Origin: Gammaproteobacteria bacterium
Lineage (GTDB): Bacteria; Pseudomonadota; Gammaproteobacteria; Eutrophobiales; Eutrophobiaceae
NCBI GenBank assembly: GCA_021773235.1
Contig: JAJFKL010000025.1
Coordinates: 1-64,000, forward strand
DNA: 64,000 nucleotides
Reading direction: 5' to 3'
The position numbers were made by a program, and so were the translations under genes. The notes beneath the pieces are model-generated. The model searched no databases. It worked only from the letters and a program-made list of their open reading frames with translations, and was not told the origin of the DNA. How positions within the stretch are numbered: the stretch's first letter is position 1; every line of letters starts with the position of its first letter. Below, piece after piece: positions 10,494-20,667 of this stretch.

Positions 10494-11150
10494 TTATTCG
10501 GTAAATGCCTCTAACGGTGCCTCAATTATGCAATGCAGACAACTCGGCTCTCCAGAACACTTCTCTTTCGCATGCCGAACGATGAGCGCATGGTATTCAT
10601 TATATAGGGCAACATTCGGCATCAATGCTGATTCAAACCCTTGGCGCAGCTGTTCATAAGGCTCATCACCATTAATCAAGCCCAATGCTTTTAATATTCG
10701 CCGCGTATAGGTATCAATCACAAAAACTGGTCGCTCGAAGGCATAAAGCAGGATGTCATCCGCTGTTTCTGGGCCGATTCCGTTAACTTCCAATAGGCGC
10801 TGACGTAAGTCTAGGTTACTGAGTTGCTGTAATCCTTTGAATCGTCCTGCATCGACAAACCATTTTGTGTAATTTTTAAGCCGTTGTGACTTTACATTAA
10901 AGTATCCTGACGGATAGATTAGCTCTGCCAGTTTGTTATCGGCCAACGCAATAATAGAATGTGTATTTAATGCATCAGCTTGTTTAAGATTCTGAATTGC
11001 TTTTTCAACATTTTTCCAAGCTGTATTCTGCGTCAGAATAGCGCCGACCATGATTTCAAAAGGTGTTTCTGCAGGCCACCAATACTGAGTGCCATAGGCA
11101 TTGGATAAACGATTATATAATTCTTCGAGCTGCTTACGATTAAAACTCAT
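10494..11150 (-). CDS. Endonuclease III-like HhH-GPD DNA glycosylase domain protein
   Basis: MVGAILTQNTAWKNVEKAI, LLEVNGIGPETADDILLYAF, FVIDTYTRR. Confidence 0.88.
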   Translation of the reverse strand: MSFNRKQLEELYNRLSNAYGTQYWWPAETPFEIMVGAILTQNTAWKNVEKAIQNLKQADALNTHSIIALADNKLAELIYPSGYFNVKSQRLKNYTKWFVDAGRFKGLQQLSNLDLRQRLLEVNGIGPETADDILLYAFERPVFVIDTYTRRILKALGLINGDEPYEQLRQGFESALMPNVALYNEYHALIVRHAKEKCSGEPSCLHCIIEAPLEAFTE

Positions 11151-11184
11151 TGTATTGCCGTCTCTGTAAAGACAAGTGAGTCTA

Positions 11185-11946
11185 TTATTTTTGTCTTTTC
11201 TTTGTATCTGTATCTACGTTTGTGGCTTCTTGTAAGGCCTTGATTTCATTTTCTTCAAGACGCCAGTGTTGTCCCACCCGTTTCTTGCGTGGCAAGATAT
11301 AAGGTCCGAACCGGGTTCGTATCAGTCGTGTTACCTGAAAACCCTGAGACTCCCACAAACGACGTACTTCACGGTTACGCCCCTCCATAATCACAACGTG
11401 ATACCAATGGTTTGCACCTTCACCACCTGAGTCGACAATATCAGTAAACTTCGCCATGCCATCTTCAAGTTCGACGCCATTGCGTAATGCCTGTAACTGT
11501 CCTTTATCCGCTCGCCCAAAAATACGCACGGCATATTCACGTTCTATCTGGCTAGAGGGGTGCATCAATTTATTAGCCAAGCTTCCATCCGTGGTAAACA
11601 ACAATAACCCTGTTGTATTCATATCCAGTCGACCGATATTTATCCATCGGCTATCTCTTAATCTAGGTAGATTTCTGAATACGTTATCACGTCCTTTTTC
11701 ATCTTTACGCGTACAGACTTCACCCGCGGGTTTGTAGTAAGCAATAACCTTTGGTTTAGACTCACGTTGTTGATGCAGTCGAATTTGGCGGGAGTTTATA
11801 ACGATACGATCTTTGTGATCGATTTGTTGGCCAAGAATTGCCAATTTGCCGTTAACGGTGATCTTACCGTCTCGAATAAGAGCTTCTATTTCACGCCTAG
11901 AACCATGACCAGCATTGGCTAAAACTTTCTGAATTCGTTCAGTCAT
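11185..11946 (-). CDS. rluB: 23S rRNA pseudouridine synthase RluB-type
   Basis: S4 N-terminus (RIQKVLANAGHGSRREIE) and NIGRLDMNTTGLLLFTTDG; next to scpB. Confidence 0.9.
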   Translation of the reverse strand: MTERIQKVLANAGHGSRREIEALIRDGKITVNGKLAILGQQIDHKDRIVINSRQIRLHQQRESKPKVIAYYKPAGEVCTRKDEKGRDNVFRNLPRLRDSRWINIGRLDMNTTGLLLFTTDGSLANKLMHPSSQIEREYAVRIFGRADKGQLQALRNGVELEDGMAKFTDIVDSGGEGANHWYHVVIMEGRNREVRRLWESQGFQVTRLIRTRFGPYILPRKKRVGQHWRLEENEIKALQEATNVDTDTKKRQK

Positions 11947-11962
11947 AACAATATATTAATTA

Positions 11963-12104
11963 GCCACAGAGGGCACAGAGAGTAAAAATAAATATCAGTT
12001 TAAGTGATTAAATAAGATGTAAAAAAACCCACAAAAAACCAAAAACACAATACGTACTAACAGAAAAAACTTAACACCTCTGTGTACTCTATGCCCTCTG
12101 TGGC
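11963..12104. repeat. Inverted-repeat-bounded intergenic element (CACAGAG family), copy 1
   Basis: Left end GCCACAGAGGGCACAGAG, right end CTCTGTGTACTCTATGCCCTCTGTGGC; lies between rluB and scpB. Confidence 0.75.
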
Positions 12105-12128
12105 TTTTAATAAATGATCATTAGACTT

Positions 12129-12971
12129 TCAAGCAGAGAAGGGAATTACCTTTGCACCCTCTTCTGAATCGTCTTCATCATTTGCTTCTTCACTAGTGGC
12201 AGCTACTTTAGATTCTTGATCGTTTTCCGATCCATTAGAAATTGATTCGACTACAAGATCTTCATCTTCCGTAGTTACTTCATCAGGTATTTCTGCTGCT
12301 GACTCTTCAATCGCTTCAGGCTCAGAATCAATCGAATCATCATCCGATGGTTCAACATTCTTAATATCATCTTTTGCTTTTTCAGCTGCTGACTTCGCGT
12401 CACCTTCCAAGGCTTCAAAAAGATCCGGGTTGATTGAATCAAAGTCCTTTATGTCTGCCAATGCAGGAAGATCCGATAATTTCTTAAGATTAAAATAATC
12501 AAGAAATGCCTTGGTTGAGACTAATAACTCCGGCTTTCCAGGAACATCACGATGGCCAACACCTTTGATCCATTCACGCTCAAACAAGGTTTTAATGATT
12601 GTGCCGCTAACACTAACACCTCGAATTTCTTCTATCTCTCCGCGTGTGATTGGTTGTCGATAGGCAATGATTGCCAAGGTTTCAAGTAATGCACGCGAAT
12701 ATCGAGGCGGACGTTCATCAAATAAATGATTGACCCATGGAGCGAATTCATCTCGCGCCTGTACGCGAAAACCACTGGCAATTTCAGCCAATTCAATTCC
12801 ACGCCCCGAATAATCTTGTTGTAATTCTTCAAGTGCCGCACGAATATCATTGCGTTCGGGTTGTAATGTTTGTTCGCTCTCAAACAAATTTAATATTGAT
12901 GCAATGCTAAGTGGTTTTGTAGAAACCATCAAAGCTGCCTCGATAATGTTTTTAATTTTTTCCTGACTCAT
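12129..12971 (-). CDS. scpB: Segregation and condensation protein ScpB
   Basis: LETLAIIAYRQPITRGEIEEIRGVSVSGTIIKTL; overlaps scpA; acidic C-terminal tail. Confidence 0.93.
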   Translation of the reverse strand: MSQEKIKNIIEAALMVSTKPLSIASILNLFESEQTLQPERNDIRAALEELQQDYSGRGIELAEIASGFRVQARDEFAPWVNHLFDERPPRYSRALLETLAIIAYRQPITRGEIEEIRGVSVSGTIIKTLFEREWIKGVGHRDVPGKPELLVSTKAFLDYFNLKKLSDLPALADIKDFDSINPDLFEALEGDAKSAAEKAKDDIKNVEPSDDDSIDSEPEAIEESAAEIPDEVTTEDEDLVVESISNGSENDQESKVAATSEEANDEDDSEEGAKVIPFSA

Positions 12972-13777
12972 GATGCTGCCTTAACATAAATTGGTCCGTT
13001 GTCTTCGTTTTGTACAAGTTGAATTAATGAATCCTTCACAAGCTGTAATATGGCTAATAGTGAAACAATCACACCACCCCGGCCTTCTTCAACACTGAAC
13101 AATTCTTCAAAATCAGTAAAGGTATCCGGATTTACCTTATCCAATACTATTCCCATGCGTTCACGAACAGACAAGGCCTCGCGGCTAACCATGTGATGCG
13201 TATACATCTCAGCACGTTTTATTACCTCTGCAAACACACGTAAGATTGATTCCATGGAAACTTCTGGCGGCTTTTGATCTATCTTGCGTCCGGGGAATTC
13301 TGCAACAGTTGCAAACAAATCACGCTCATAGCGCGGCAACTCGTCAATTTTCTCTGCGGCTTGTTTGTAGCGTTCGTATTCTTGTAAACGCCGGATTAAC
13401 TCTGCCCTTGGATCGTCTTCCTCCTCGTCTTCCGTATGACGTGGCAATAACATCCTGGATTTAATTTCGGCCAGCATTGCTGCCATCAACAGATACTCAC
13501 CTGCTAATTCGAGTTGCAGGGTTTCCATCAAATCGATATACGACATGTACTGTTCGGTTATTTTCGCTAACGGAATATCGAGAATATCGAGATTTTGCTT
13601 TTTAATAAGATATAACAATAAATCGAGTGGCCCCTCAAATGCTTCAAGAAAGACTTCCAATGCATCGGGTGGGATGTATAAGTCTTTCGGCAATTCCGTT
13701 ACCGGCGCACCCTGCACCAGAGCAAACGGCATTTCATCTTGACTGGTCTTGGTTGTTTCGATTTCTTCGTTCATCAT
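12968..13777 (-). CDS. scpA: Segregation and condensation protein ScpA
   Basis: FEGPLDLLLYLIKKQNLDILDIPLAKITEQYM. Confidence 0.95.
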   Translation of the reverse strand: MMNEEIETTKTSQDEMPFALVQGAPVTELPKDLYIPPDALEVFLEAFEGPLDLLLYLIKKQNLDILDIPLAKITEQYMSYIDLMETLQLELAGEYLLMAAMLAEIKSRMLLPRHTEDEEEDDPRAELIRRLQEYERYKQAAEKIDELPRYERDLFATVAEFPGRKIDQKPPEVSMESILRVFAEVIKRAEMYTHHMVSREALSVRERMGIVLDKVNPDTFTDFEELFSVEEGRGGVIVSLLAILQLVKDSLIQLVQNEDNGPIYVKAAS

Positions 13778-13797
13778 TTATTTAGAGGCTTTAGTGC

Positions 13798-15009
13798 TTA
13801 TCGGTAAATAAGCCCCATAGAATCCCGGACTTCTTCCAGGGTTTCCCGAGCAATATCACGTGCGGCCTCGCATCCATCAGCAATAATACCGCGAACTGTC
13901 TCTGGGTCATTCATATATTCATTAGCGCGTTCTCGAATGGGTTGTTGTTCCTTCAAGATAGCCTCGATCAACGGCTTTTTACAGTCGAGGCAACCTATTT
14001 TAGCATTTGTGCAGCCATCAACGACCCAATTTTTCAGATCATCATCAGAATAGACCTGATGCAGATTCCATACAGGACACTTACTGGGCTCACCAGGATC
14101 AGTTAGCCGGACTCTGGCCGGATCAGTGGGCATGGTTCTTAACTTTTCTTCAACTACACTGGGGTTCTCTCGTAAAGAAATCGTATTGCCATAGGACTTG
14201 GACATCTTTTGTCCATCTAAACCCATCATTTTTGCGGCCGGTGTTAACAGAGCCTGAGGTTCTGGAAATATCGCCTTACCAACCCCATCTAGATAACCCG
14301 ATAGACGTTCACGATCACCGATACTGATATTCTGCTGTGATTCAAGTAAGGCCCTTGCCTTTTCCAATGACTCAGATTCGCCCTGTTCTTGATAACTGCG
14401 GCGTAAATCATGATATAGCCGGGCATTTTTTTTACCCATCTTTTTGATCGCGGCCTCTACTTTCTCCTCAAAATCATGTTCACGTCCGTACAAATGATTG
14501 AAACGTCGTACCACTTCCCGCGCTAACTCGACATGCGAGACTTGGTCTTCGCCAACGGGAACATGCCCCGCTTTATACATAATGATATCGGCTGTTTGTA
14601 ATAACGGATAACCAAGAAACCCATAGGTCGTCAGATCCTTATTGGATAATTTTTCTTGCTGGTCTTTATAGCTTGGCACTCTTTCCAACCAACTTAGAGG
14701 TGTACTCATACCGAGCAAGAGCTGTAATTCCGCATGCTCAGGTACTCGAGATTGAATAAATAACTTGGCTGCTCCCGGGTTAACGCCGACGGCAAGCCAG
14801 TCGATAACCATATCCCAGACACTTTTTTCAATTATTGAAGGGTCTTCATACTCCGTTGTCAGTGCGTGCCAATCTGCAACAAAAAAGAAACACTCATATT
14901 CCTGTTGTAAATCCAGCCAGTTTTTAAGAACACCGTGATAATGACCTAGATGCAGTTGACCTGTCGGGCGCATGCCGGACAAGACGCGCTGTTTACCAGT
15001 TGTAGACAA
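13798..15009 (-). CDS. trpS: Tryptophanyl-tRNA synthetase
   Basis: SGMRPTGQLHLGHYHG (HIGH) and KMSKSYGN (KMSKS). Confidence 0.96.
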   Translation of the reverse strand: MSTTGKQRVLSGMRPTGQLHLGHYHGVLKNWLDLQQEYECFFFVADWHALTTEYEDPSIIEKSVWDMVIDWLAVGVNPGAAKLFIQSRVPEHAELQLLLGMSTPLSWLERVPSYKDQQEKLSNKDLTTYGFLGYPLLQTADIIMYKAGHVPVGEDQVSHVELAREVVRRFNHLYGREHDFEEKVEAAIKKMGKKNARLYHDLRRSYQEQGESESLEKARALLESQQNISIGDRERLSGYLDGVGKAIFPEPQALLTPAAKMMGLDGQKMSKSYGNTISLRENPSVVEEKLRTMPTDPARVRLTDPGEPSKCPVWNLHQVYSDDDLKNWVVDGCTNAKIGCLDCKKPLIEAILKEQQPIRERANEYMNDPETVRGIIADGCEAARDIARETLEEVRDSMGLIYR

Positions 15010-15102
15010 TCAACAACCTCCTGTGGTCGTTTTGATAAGGGGGACGTAATAAAAGAAACGCATTATACCCAGACTGCCAAGTCGTGACAGAATTTTGTAG
15101 GG

Positions 15103-15726
15103 TTAATTTAGAGCTAAATCACCAAGGCCCAGACCTTCTCGCAATATAACTGGCTCATCACCCGTCATATCAAGGATTGTCGTAAAATCCATGCCGCCTG
15201 CTTCGCCATCGATAATCAAATCGACTTGCTTGCCTATCTTTTCATCGATGACATCAGGCTCAGTCTCTGGCAGGCCTTCATTGGGTAATACTAGGCTAAT
15301 ACTGATCATCGGCTCGCCGAGGGCGGACAATAAGGCCAGAGATATTGGGTTATTTGGGATACGAATACCTATCGTTTTTCGTTTTGGATGCTGTAATCGT
15401 TTTGGTACGTCTCGTTTTGCCTGCAAAATGAAAGTATACGGTCCTGGCGTCATTGATTTCATCATGCGAAAGGCAGAATTGTTAACTGAGGCGTAGGATG
15501 CTATTTCAGAAAGATCACGGCAAAACAGCGTCATATTTTGATCTGCGGGTATTTGGCGTAGTTTCCGAATCCGATCCAAAGCTGTTTTTTCACCCAGACA
15601 ACAACCCAACGCATATGATGAGTCAGTAGGATAGACGATAACGCCACCTTGGCGAAGAATCGATACCGATTGAGACACTAACCTCGCCTGAGGGTTTTCA
15701 TTATGTATTTTAAAATATTGGGCCAT
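15103..15726 (-). CDS. Sua5/YciO/YrdC family protein
   Basis: GGVIVYPTDSSYALGCCLGEKTALDRI; GPYTFIL; KTIGIRIP. Confidence 0.9.
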   Translation of the reverse strand: MAQYFKIHNENPQARLVSQSVSILRQGGVIVYPTDSSYALGCCLGEKTALDRIRKLRQIPADQNMTLFCRDLSEIASYASVNNSAFRMMKSMTPGPYTFILQAKRDVPKRLQHPKRKTIGIRIPNNPISLALLSALGEPMISISLVLPNEGLPETEPDVIDEKIGKQVDLIIDGEAGGMDFTTILDMTGDEPVILREGLGLGDLALN

Positions 15727-15787
15727 ATATGTGGTCAGATAAAAATTAGGTTATGATTGTAGGCACATCCAACTTCCGTATTGATTC

Positions 15788-16369
15788 ATGAAATTCCTGT
15801 TTGATTTTTTCCCTATTGTTGCATTCTTTATAGCGTTCTATATCCCTGAAGATAGAGAACAAGGTATCTACCTGGCGACATACACCATTATGGTGGCAAC
15901 GTTTCTTCAGATTTGTCTCTATTGGTTGTTATATAAGAAATTTGAAAAAATGCATTTAATCACATTTGTTGTGGTTATTATAATCGGCAGTCTTACTATT
16001 TATTTTCACGATGAAAGATTCATCAAGTGGAAACCGACTATCATTAACTGGTGCTTTGCAATTGCCTTAGTTGTAAGCCATTTTGTTGGTGATAAAACAC
16101 TGTTTCAACGAATGATCAATATGGCGGAAGATAAACTCATATTACCCAATCACGTTTGGCGAAATATAAATATGAGCTGGGCGATATTTTTTACCTTTAT
16201 CGGTTTTGTTAACCTCTATGTTGCCTTTAATTTTAGTACTGAATTTTGGGTCAACTTTAAAGCTTGGGGTATGACTTTATTAAACCTGACATTTCTAATG
16301 GGAATGGGTGTTTATATGTATAAATATATTAAAGAGCCAGAACCAGATTCAAAATCACAGGAAGAATAG
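15788..16369 (+). CDS. yciB: Inner membrane protein YciB / septation protein A family
   Basis: Start [19 protein letters not shown] and [24 protein letters not shown]; adjacent to yciI. Confidence 0.93.
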   Translation: MKFLFDFFPIVAFFIAFYIPEDREQGIYLATYTIMVATFLQICLYWLLYKKFEKMHLITFVVVIIIGSLTIYFHDERFIKWKPTIINWCFAIALVVSHFVGDKTLFQRMINMAEDKLILPNHVWRNINMSWAIFFTFIGFVNLYVAFNFSTEFWVNFKAWGMTLLNLTFLMGMGVYMYKYIKEPEPDSKSQEE

Positions 16370-16371
16370 AC

Positions 16372-16677
16372 ATGTATTACGCAATAATTAGTCAAGACGT
16401 TGAAAACAGTCTTGATAAAAGATTGAGCGCTAGACCAGATCACGTTTGCCGTTTACAAGAATTACAGGGTGAAGGACGCTTGTTAATCGCCGGACCACAT
16501 CCACATATCGACAGTGAAGACCCGGGCCCTGCCGGGTTTAGCGGCAGCTTGATTGTGGCTGAATTTGATTCGCTAGAGTCAGCCCAGGCATGGGCGGATG
16601 CAGATCCTTACATTGCCGCCGGAGTATATGAAAACGTCGTTGTTAAACCTTTCAAGAAAGTATTTCCCAGTGCCTGA
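16372..16677 (+). CDS. yciI: YciI family protein
   Basis: [23 protein letters not shown]...; downstream of yciB. Confidence 0.92.
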   Translation: MYYAIISQDVENSLDKRLSARPDHVCRLQELQGEGRLLIAGPHPHIDSEDPGPAGFSGSLIVAEFDSLESAQAWADADPYIAAGVYENVVVKPFKKVFPSA

Positions 16678-16945
16678 ATCTGATCGCATAGAAATGATAC
16701 GTCATTGTATCGAATCCGAACTAGCTCCTTCAGCGCTTGAAATTATCGATGAATCGCATATGCATGCCGGACATAGTGGTCATAGCGGTGCTGGACACTT
16801 TAAGGTTAAGGTTGTCTCAGCTAAATTTAACGGGCAGCTTCCTCTTGCACGTCATCGCATGGTCTATGCAGCTGTAGACAGTTTAATGCCTGCTGAAATT
16901 CATGCCCTTAGTATTGATGCTATTGCATCCAACGAAATTGATTAA
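16670..16945 (+). CDS. BolA family protein
   Basis: GTG start at 16670 overlapping the yciI stop; [33 protein letters not shown]...[25 protein letters not shown]. Confidence 0.92.
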   Translation: MPESDRIEMIRHCIESELAPSALEIIDESHMHAGHSGHSGAGHFKVKVVSAKFNGQLPLARHRMVYAAVDSLMPAEIHALSIDAIASNEID

Positions 16946-16947
16946 CA

Positions 16948-17772
16948 GTGTCTACTTCAACAAAACCTTTTTTAAAATGGCCTGGAGGGAAATACCGTTT
17001 AATAGACCGCATTAATAAAAGGTTAGATTCTGGCAAGCGTTTAGTTGAACCTTTTGTCGGCTCTGGTGCCGTTTTTTTAAATACCAATTATGACCGTTAT
17101 TTATTGGCAGATACAAACCCTGATCTGATTAACCTCTATAATCAACTAAAACAGGATGGTCAGACTTTTATTGATTATTGCCACACATTCTTTACACCTG
17201 AAAATAATTCAGAATCAATTTTCTACGCGTTCAGGAAACAATTTAATTCAACCAAAGATATAAAATTAAAATCTGCATTATTCATTTACCTGAATAGGCA
17301 CTGTTACAATGGTCTTTGCCGATACAATGCCAGTAACGAATTTAACTCCCCGTTTGGTCGATACAAAAAACCCTATTTCCCTGAAAAAGAAATGCAGTAT
17401 TTTCATCAAGAAGCAAAAAAAGCCAAGTTTATTCATGCTTGTTTCAAAGACACCATGAAAAAAGTAAAAACTGGAGATATTGTGTATTGCGATCCTCCTT
17501 ATGCACCACTATCAAAAACGGCATATTTCACCGATTACTTTTCAGGCGGTTTTGGCTGGGCTGAACAAATAGAATTGGCAAAGTGGGCCACCAAACTATC
17601 TAAACGTGGCATACCCGTTATCATCTCAAATCATGATACTGATAACACACGAACACTCTATAAAGATGCAGGAGCAAAAACGGAAGGTTTTCAAGTTCGC
17701 AGAACTATAAGCTGCAATGTTAATAAACGAAATAAAATTGGAGAAATACTGGCTGTATTCCAGCCCTCTTAA
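16948..17772 (+). CDS. dam: DNA adenine methylase (Dam, GATC-type)
   Basis: KPFLKWPGGKYRL, LVEPFVGSGAVFLN, catalytic DPPYAPLS, GTG start. Confidence 0.93.
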   Translation: MSTSTKPFLKWPGGKYRLIDRINKRLDSGKRLVEPFVGSGAVFLNTNYDRYLLADTNPDLINLYNQLKQDGQTFIDYCHTFFTPENNSESIFYAFRKQFNSTKDIKLKSALFIYLNRHCYNGLCRYNASNEFNSPFGRYKKPYFPEKEMQYFHQEAKKAKFIHACFKDTMKKVKTGDIVYCDPPYAPLSKTAYFTDYFSGGFGWAEQIELAKWATKLSKRGIPVIISNHDTDNTRTLYKDAGAKTEGFQVRRTISCNVNKRNKIGEILAVFQPS

Positions 17773-17855
17773 ACTTAAAAAGTTTGATTATTTTCGGTAT
17801 TAAACAACCTCTCGCTATTACTTACCACCCAATGAAATTGGGAATCCACCACAAA

Positions 17856-17869
17856 TTGATCTAGATCAA
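17856..17869. promoter_or_regulatory. Perfect FNR-type binding site TTGATCTAGATCAA
   Basis: Exact match to TTGATNNNNATCAA, 167 nt upstream of an fnr-type gene; contains two GATC sites. Confidence 0.8.
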
Positions 17870-18035
17870 TTCAATTATTTTCACATTTTGATACTTTTAA
17901 TTGGATATTGATATACCAGCCTATTGACCAAAAGAGGTGTTAAATAAAATATTTTAATCTTTCTTATATGAAACAGAGCAGTAGCAGCTAAGCAGGGATA
18001 GTATTTAGCACTATCTATTCCATAGCGAAAATTAG

Positions 18036-18761
18036 ATGCCTTTATTGCAAATTCAAATGAAAGAATTATCGTGTACTAAATGCCTGCTTAAGAACTTGTG
18101 TATTCCAAAACATTTAAAAGCTGCTGATTTCAAAGAATTTGAGGACATTATTAAACATTCTCACACCTTGAATCGAGGAGAGCATATTCACCATCAGGAC
18201 GAACCAATAAATTCATTGTTCATTATTCGCTCTGGTTCAGTTAAGCAATATGTCTCTCGAAACAATAACGAAGAACAAATTCTTGATTTTTTTCTGCCAG
18301 GTGAACTTATCGGCCTTGATTCATTCAACATGCCATTTTATGGTAATTCGGTTATTGCATTAGAAAGCACAAGTTATTGCACCCTGCCATTATCCAAGTT
18401 TAAAAGCTTATATGAGAAAATGCCCATTCTACAGGAGGCGATGCTTAATCTGATGAGCAAGACAATCTCGTCAGAAAAGGAGATGTTACTAAGTGCATGT
18501 AATAAATCAGCAGATGCACGCTTTGCCACATTTCTATTAGGTTTATCTAGGCGCTACTCAACTTTGGGATATCCCGAAAATCAAATACATTTATCAATGT
18601 CACGACAGGAAATGGGAAATTACTTAGGTCTAACAAGTGAAACCGTGAGTCGCATCATTACTCGATTTCAAAATGACAAGCTTATTTCTGTAAATCAAAA
18701 GGACATAAATATACCTAATATGACTAAATTCGAGAATGTTTGCACAAGCATCTGCCATTAG
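18036..18761 (+). CDS. fnr: FNR-type Crp/Fnr family transcriptional regulator with [4Fe-4S] cysteines
   Basis: C-x2-C-x5-C at N-terminus (CTKCLLKNLC), internal Cys (SYCTLP), recognition helix LTSETVSRIITRFQ. Confidence 0.92.
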   Translation: MPLLQIQMKELSCTKCLLKNLCIPKHLKAADFKEFEDIIKHSHTLNRGEHIHHQDEPINSLFIIRSGSVKQYVSRNNNEEQILDFFLPGELIGLDSFNMPFYGNSVIALESTSYCTLPLSKFKSLYEKMPILQEAMLNLMSKTISSEKEMLLSACNKSADARFATFLLGLSRRYSTLGYPENQIHLSMSRQEMGNYLGLTSETVSRIITRFQNDKLISVNQKDINIPNMTKFENVCTSICH

Positions 18762-18951
18762 TATTCCCACAGAACACCATTTAAATTGACCAATTTACAC
18801 ATAGCCTAATTCGATATCAGATCAAGATTATCACCTGCCTAGCAATCTCCAATATTAATAATATTCTTCATTGCAGGAATTCTAATATCACTTAGAATGC
18901 CCATCATTATCCACCACCCGTGAAGCACCAATCGTAATTGGTGTATATGTA

Positions 18952-20082
18952 ATGAATAACTGTCTCAACCTTACAAAAGAATTAATTAATCGACAATCTG
19001 TCACTCCTGAAGATGCGGGGTGTCAGCAGTTGATTGCTGAACGTCTGGAAAAACTAGGATTCAAGTCAACACACTTGCGTTTTGATGACGTCGATAATCT
19101 CTGGATCACCCACGGTGATACTGGGCCCTTGTTTGCCTTTGCCGGCCATACTGATGTCGTACCAACAGGCCCAATCGAAGAATGGAAAACTGATCCTTTT
19201 AATGCGGAAATAATTGACGGTATGCTTTATGGCCGTGGCGCAGCTGACATGAAAGGTGGAATTGCTGCAATGGTCGTAGCTGCCGAACAATTTGTAGAAA
19301 AAAATCCTAATCACAATGGCATAATTGCTTTTCTTATCACTAGTGATGAAGAAGGCCCTGCTATTAATGGCACTAGAAAAGTCATTGAATATTTGAATGA
19401 CAATGATATCAAGATTGATTGGTGTGTCGTTGGTGAACCTTCTAGCGATAAACAATTAGGTGATGTAATTCGCATCGGTCGTCGCGGTTCGTTAAATGGC
19501 ATATTAACGATTAAAGGTATACAAGGGCATGTCGCTTTTCCAGAACTTGCCGAAAATCCAATCCATCGTGCCAGTGCATTCCTATCAGAAATATCATCAA
19601 TCGAATGGGACCAAGGTAATGATTCTTTTCCGGCTACCTCTTTTCAGATATCAAATATTAATGCCGGTACTGGTGTTGAAAATGTTATTCCCGGTTCAGT
19701 AAAACTGTTATTTAATTTTCGTTTTTCAACTGAACTCACTGAAGATGATTTAAAATCAAAAATCACCGCATTATTAGACAAGCATAATCTGAATTACGAT
19801 CTTCAGTGGAAGCTATCAGGACATCCATTTTTAACCAGCACGGGCAAACTGGTCGATGCCACTTGTGAAGCAATTAAAATTGTTTGTGGTATTGAAACGG
19901 ATTGTTCTACTGGCGGCGGCACATCAGATGGTCGATTCATTGCACCCACAGGTGCAGAAGTCATTGAACTTGGCGTGAGTAATGACACTATTCATAAAAT
20001 TAATGAATGCGTCAAAGTCGATGATCTGGATACATTAACAAACATTTATACTCATATTCTTGAGCAATTACTTAAAGATTAA
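18952..20082 (+). CDS. dapE: Succinyl-diaminopimelate desuccinylase
   Basis: [36 protein letters not shown]. Confidence 0.96.
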   Translation: MNNCLNLTKELINRQSVTPEDAGCQQLIAERLEKLGFKSTHLRFDDVDNLWITHGDTGPLFAFAGHTDVVPTGPIEEWKTDPFNAEIIDGMLYGRGAADMKGGIAAMVVAAEQFVEKNPNHNGIIAFLITSDEEGPAINGTRKVIEYLNDNDIKIDWCVVGEPSSDKQLGDVIRIGRRGSLNGILTIKGIQGHVAFPELAENPIHRASAFLSEISSIEWDQGNDSFPATSFQISNINAGTGVENVIPGSVKLLFNFRFSTELTEDDLKSKITALLDKHNLNYDLQWKLSGHPFLTSTGKLVDATCEAIKIVCGIETDCSTGGGTSDGRFIAPTGAEVIELGVSNDTIHKINECVKVDDLDTLTNIYTHILEQLLKD

Positions 20083-20086
20083 AAAA

Positions 20087-20593
20087 ATGATAGAAAAATT
20101 TATAGAACGCACTTTATTTTCCAGTCGCTGGTTACTTGCCCCGATTTATCTTGGCTTATCATTCGCGCTTATTGCTTTGGCCATTAAATTCTTTCAGGAA
20201 TTAATCCATACATTTACCGATGTCATTACGATGAGTGAAGCCGATCTGGTTCTGTCCATTCTTTCAATGATTGACATGTCATTAGTTGGTAGTTTGATTG
20301 TGATGGTCATGTTCAGTGGTTATGAAAACTTCGTATCCAAAATTGACCTTGAAGAGGGAGATGAAAAATTGGATTGGCATGGCAAACTAGATGCTGGGAC
20401 ATTAAAACTGAAAGTCGCGGCATCTATTGTCGCCATTTCATCCATTCATTTATTACAAAAATTTATGGAAGTCAGTCAAATACCTGATAATAAGTTAATG
20501 TGGTATGTGATCATTCATATGACATTCGTTTTTTCAGCTTTATTACTCGCTTATCTTGATAAAATGGCATTTGCCAGTCATCGAGAACATTAA
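20087..20593 (+). CDS. YqhA/UPF0114 family membrane protein
   Basis: Start refined to ATG 20087; [24 protein letters not shown]. Confidence 0.88.
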   Translation: MIEKFIERTLFSSRWLLAPIYLGLSFALIALAIKFFQELIHTFTDVITMSEADLVLSILSMIDMSLVGSLIVMVMFSGYENFVSKIDLEEGDEKLDWHGKLDAGTLKLKVAASIVAISSIHLLQKFMEVSQIPDNKLMWYVIIHMTFVFSALLLAYLDKMAFASHREH

Positions 20594-20610
20594 TTAAATA
20601 ATTTAGACAT

Positions 20611-20640
20611 AAAAAAACCCCGCTTTATGCGGGGTTTTTT
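20611..20640. terminator. Bidirectional Rho-independent terminator
   Basis: AAAAAAACCCCGCTTTATGCGGGGTTTTTT between convergent genes. Confidence 0.93.
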
Positions 20641-20667
20641 ATTTACTTCTTTTTAAGTTACGACAAA

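Noticed and set aside
10494-11150. Endonuclease III-like protein as an unusual Fe-S variant
   Set aside because: The C-terminal cysteine pattern (KCSGEPSCLHC) seems to lack one ligand, but this subfamily is known to vary and no stronger anomaly is visible.
15788-17772. yciB-yciI-bolA-dam as a novel operon
   Set aside because: Tight spacing supports co-transcription, but yciB-yciI-bolA is familiar synteny in related bacteria; only the dam/FNR-box connection was kept as a finding.
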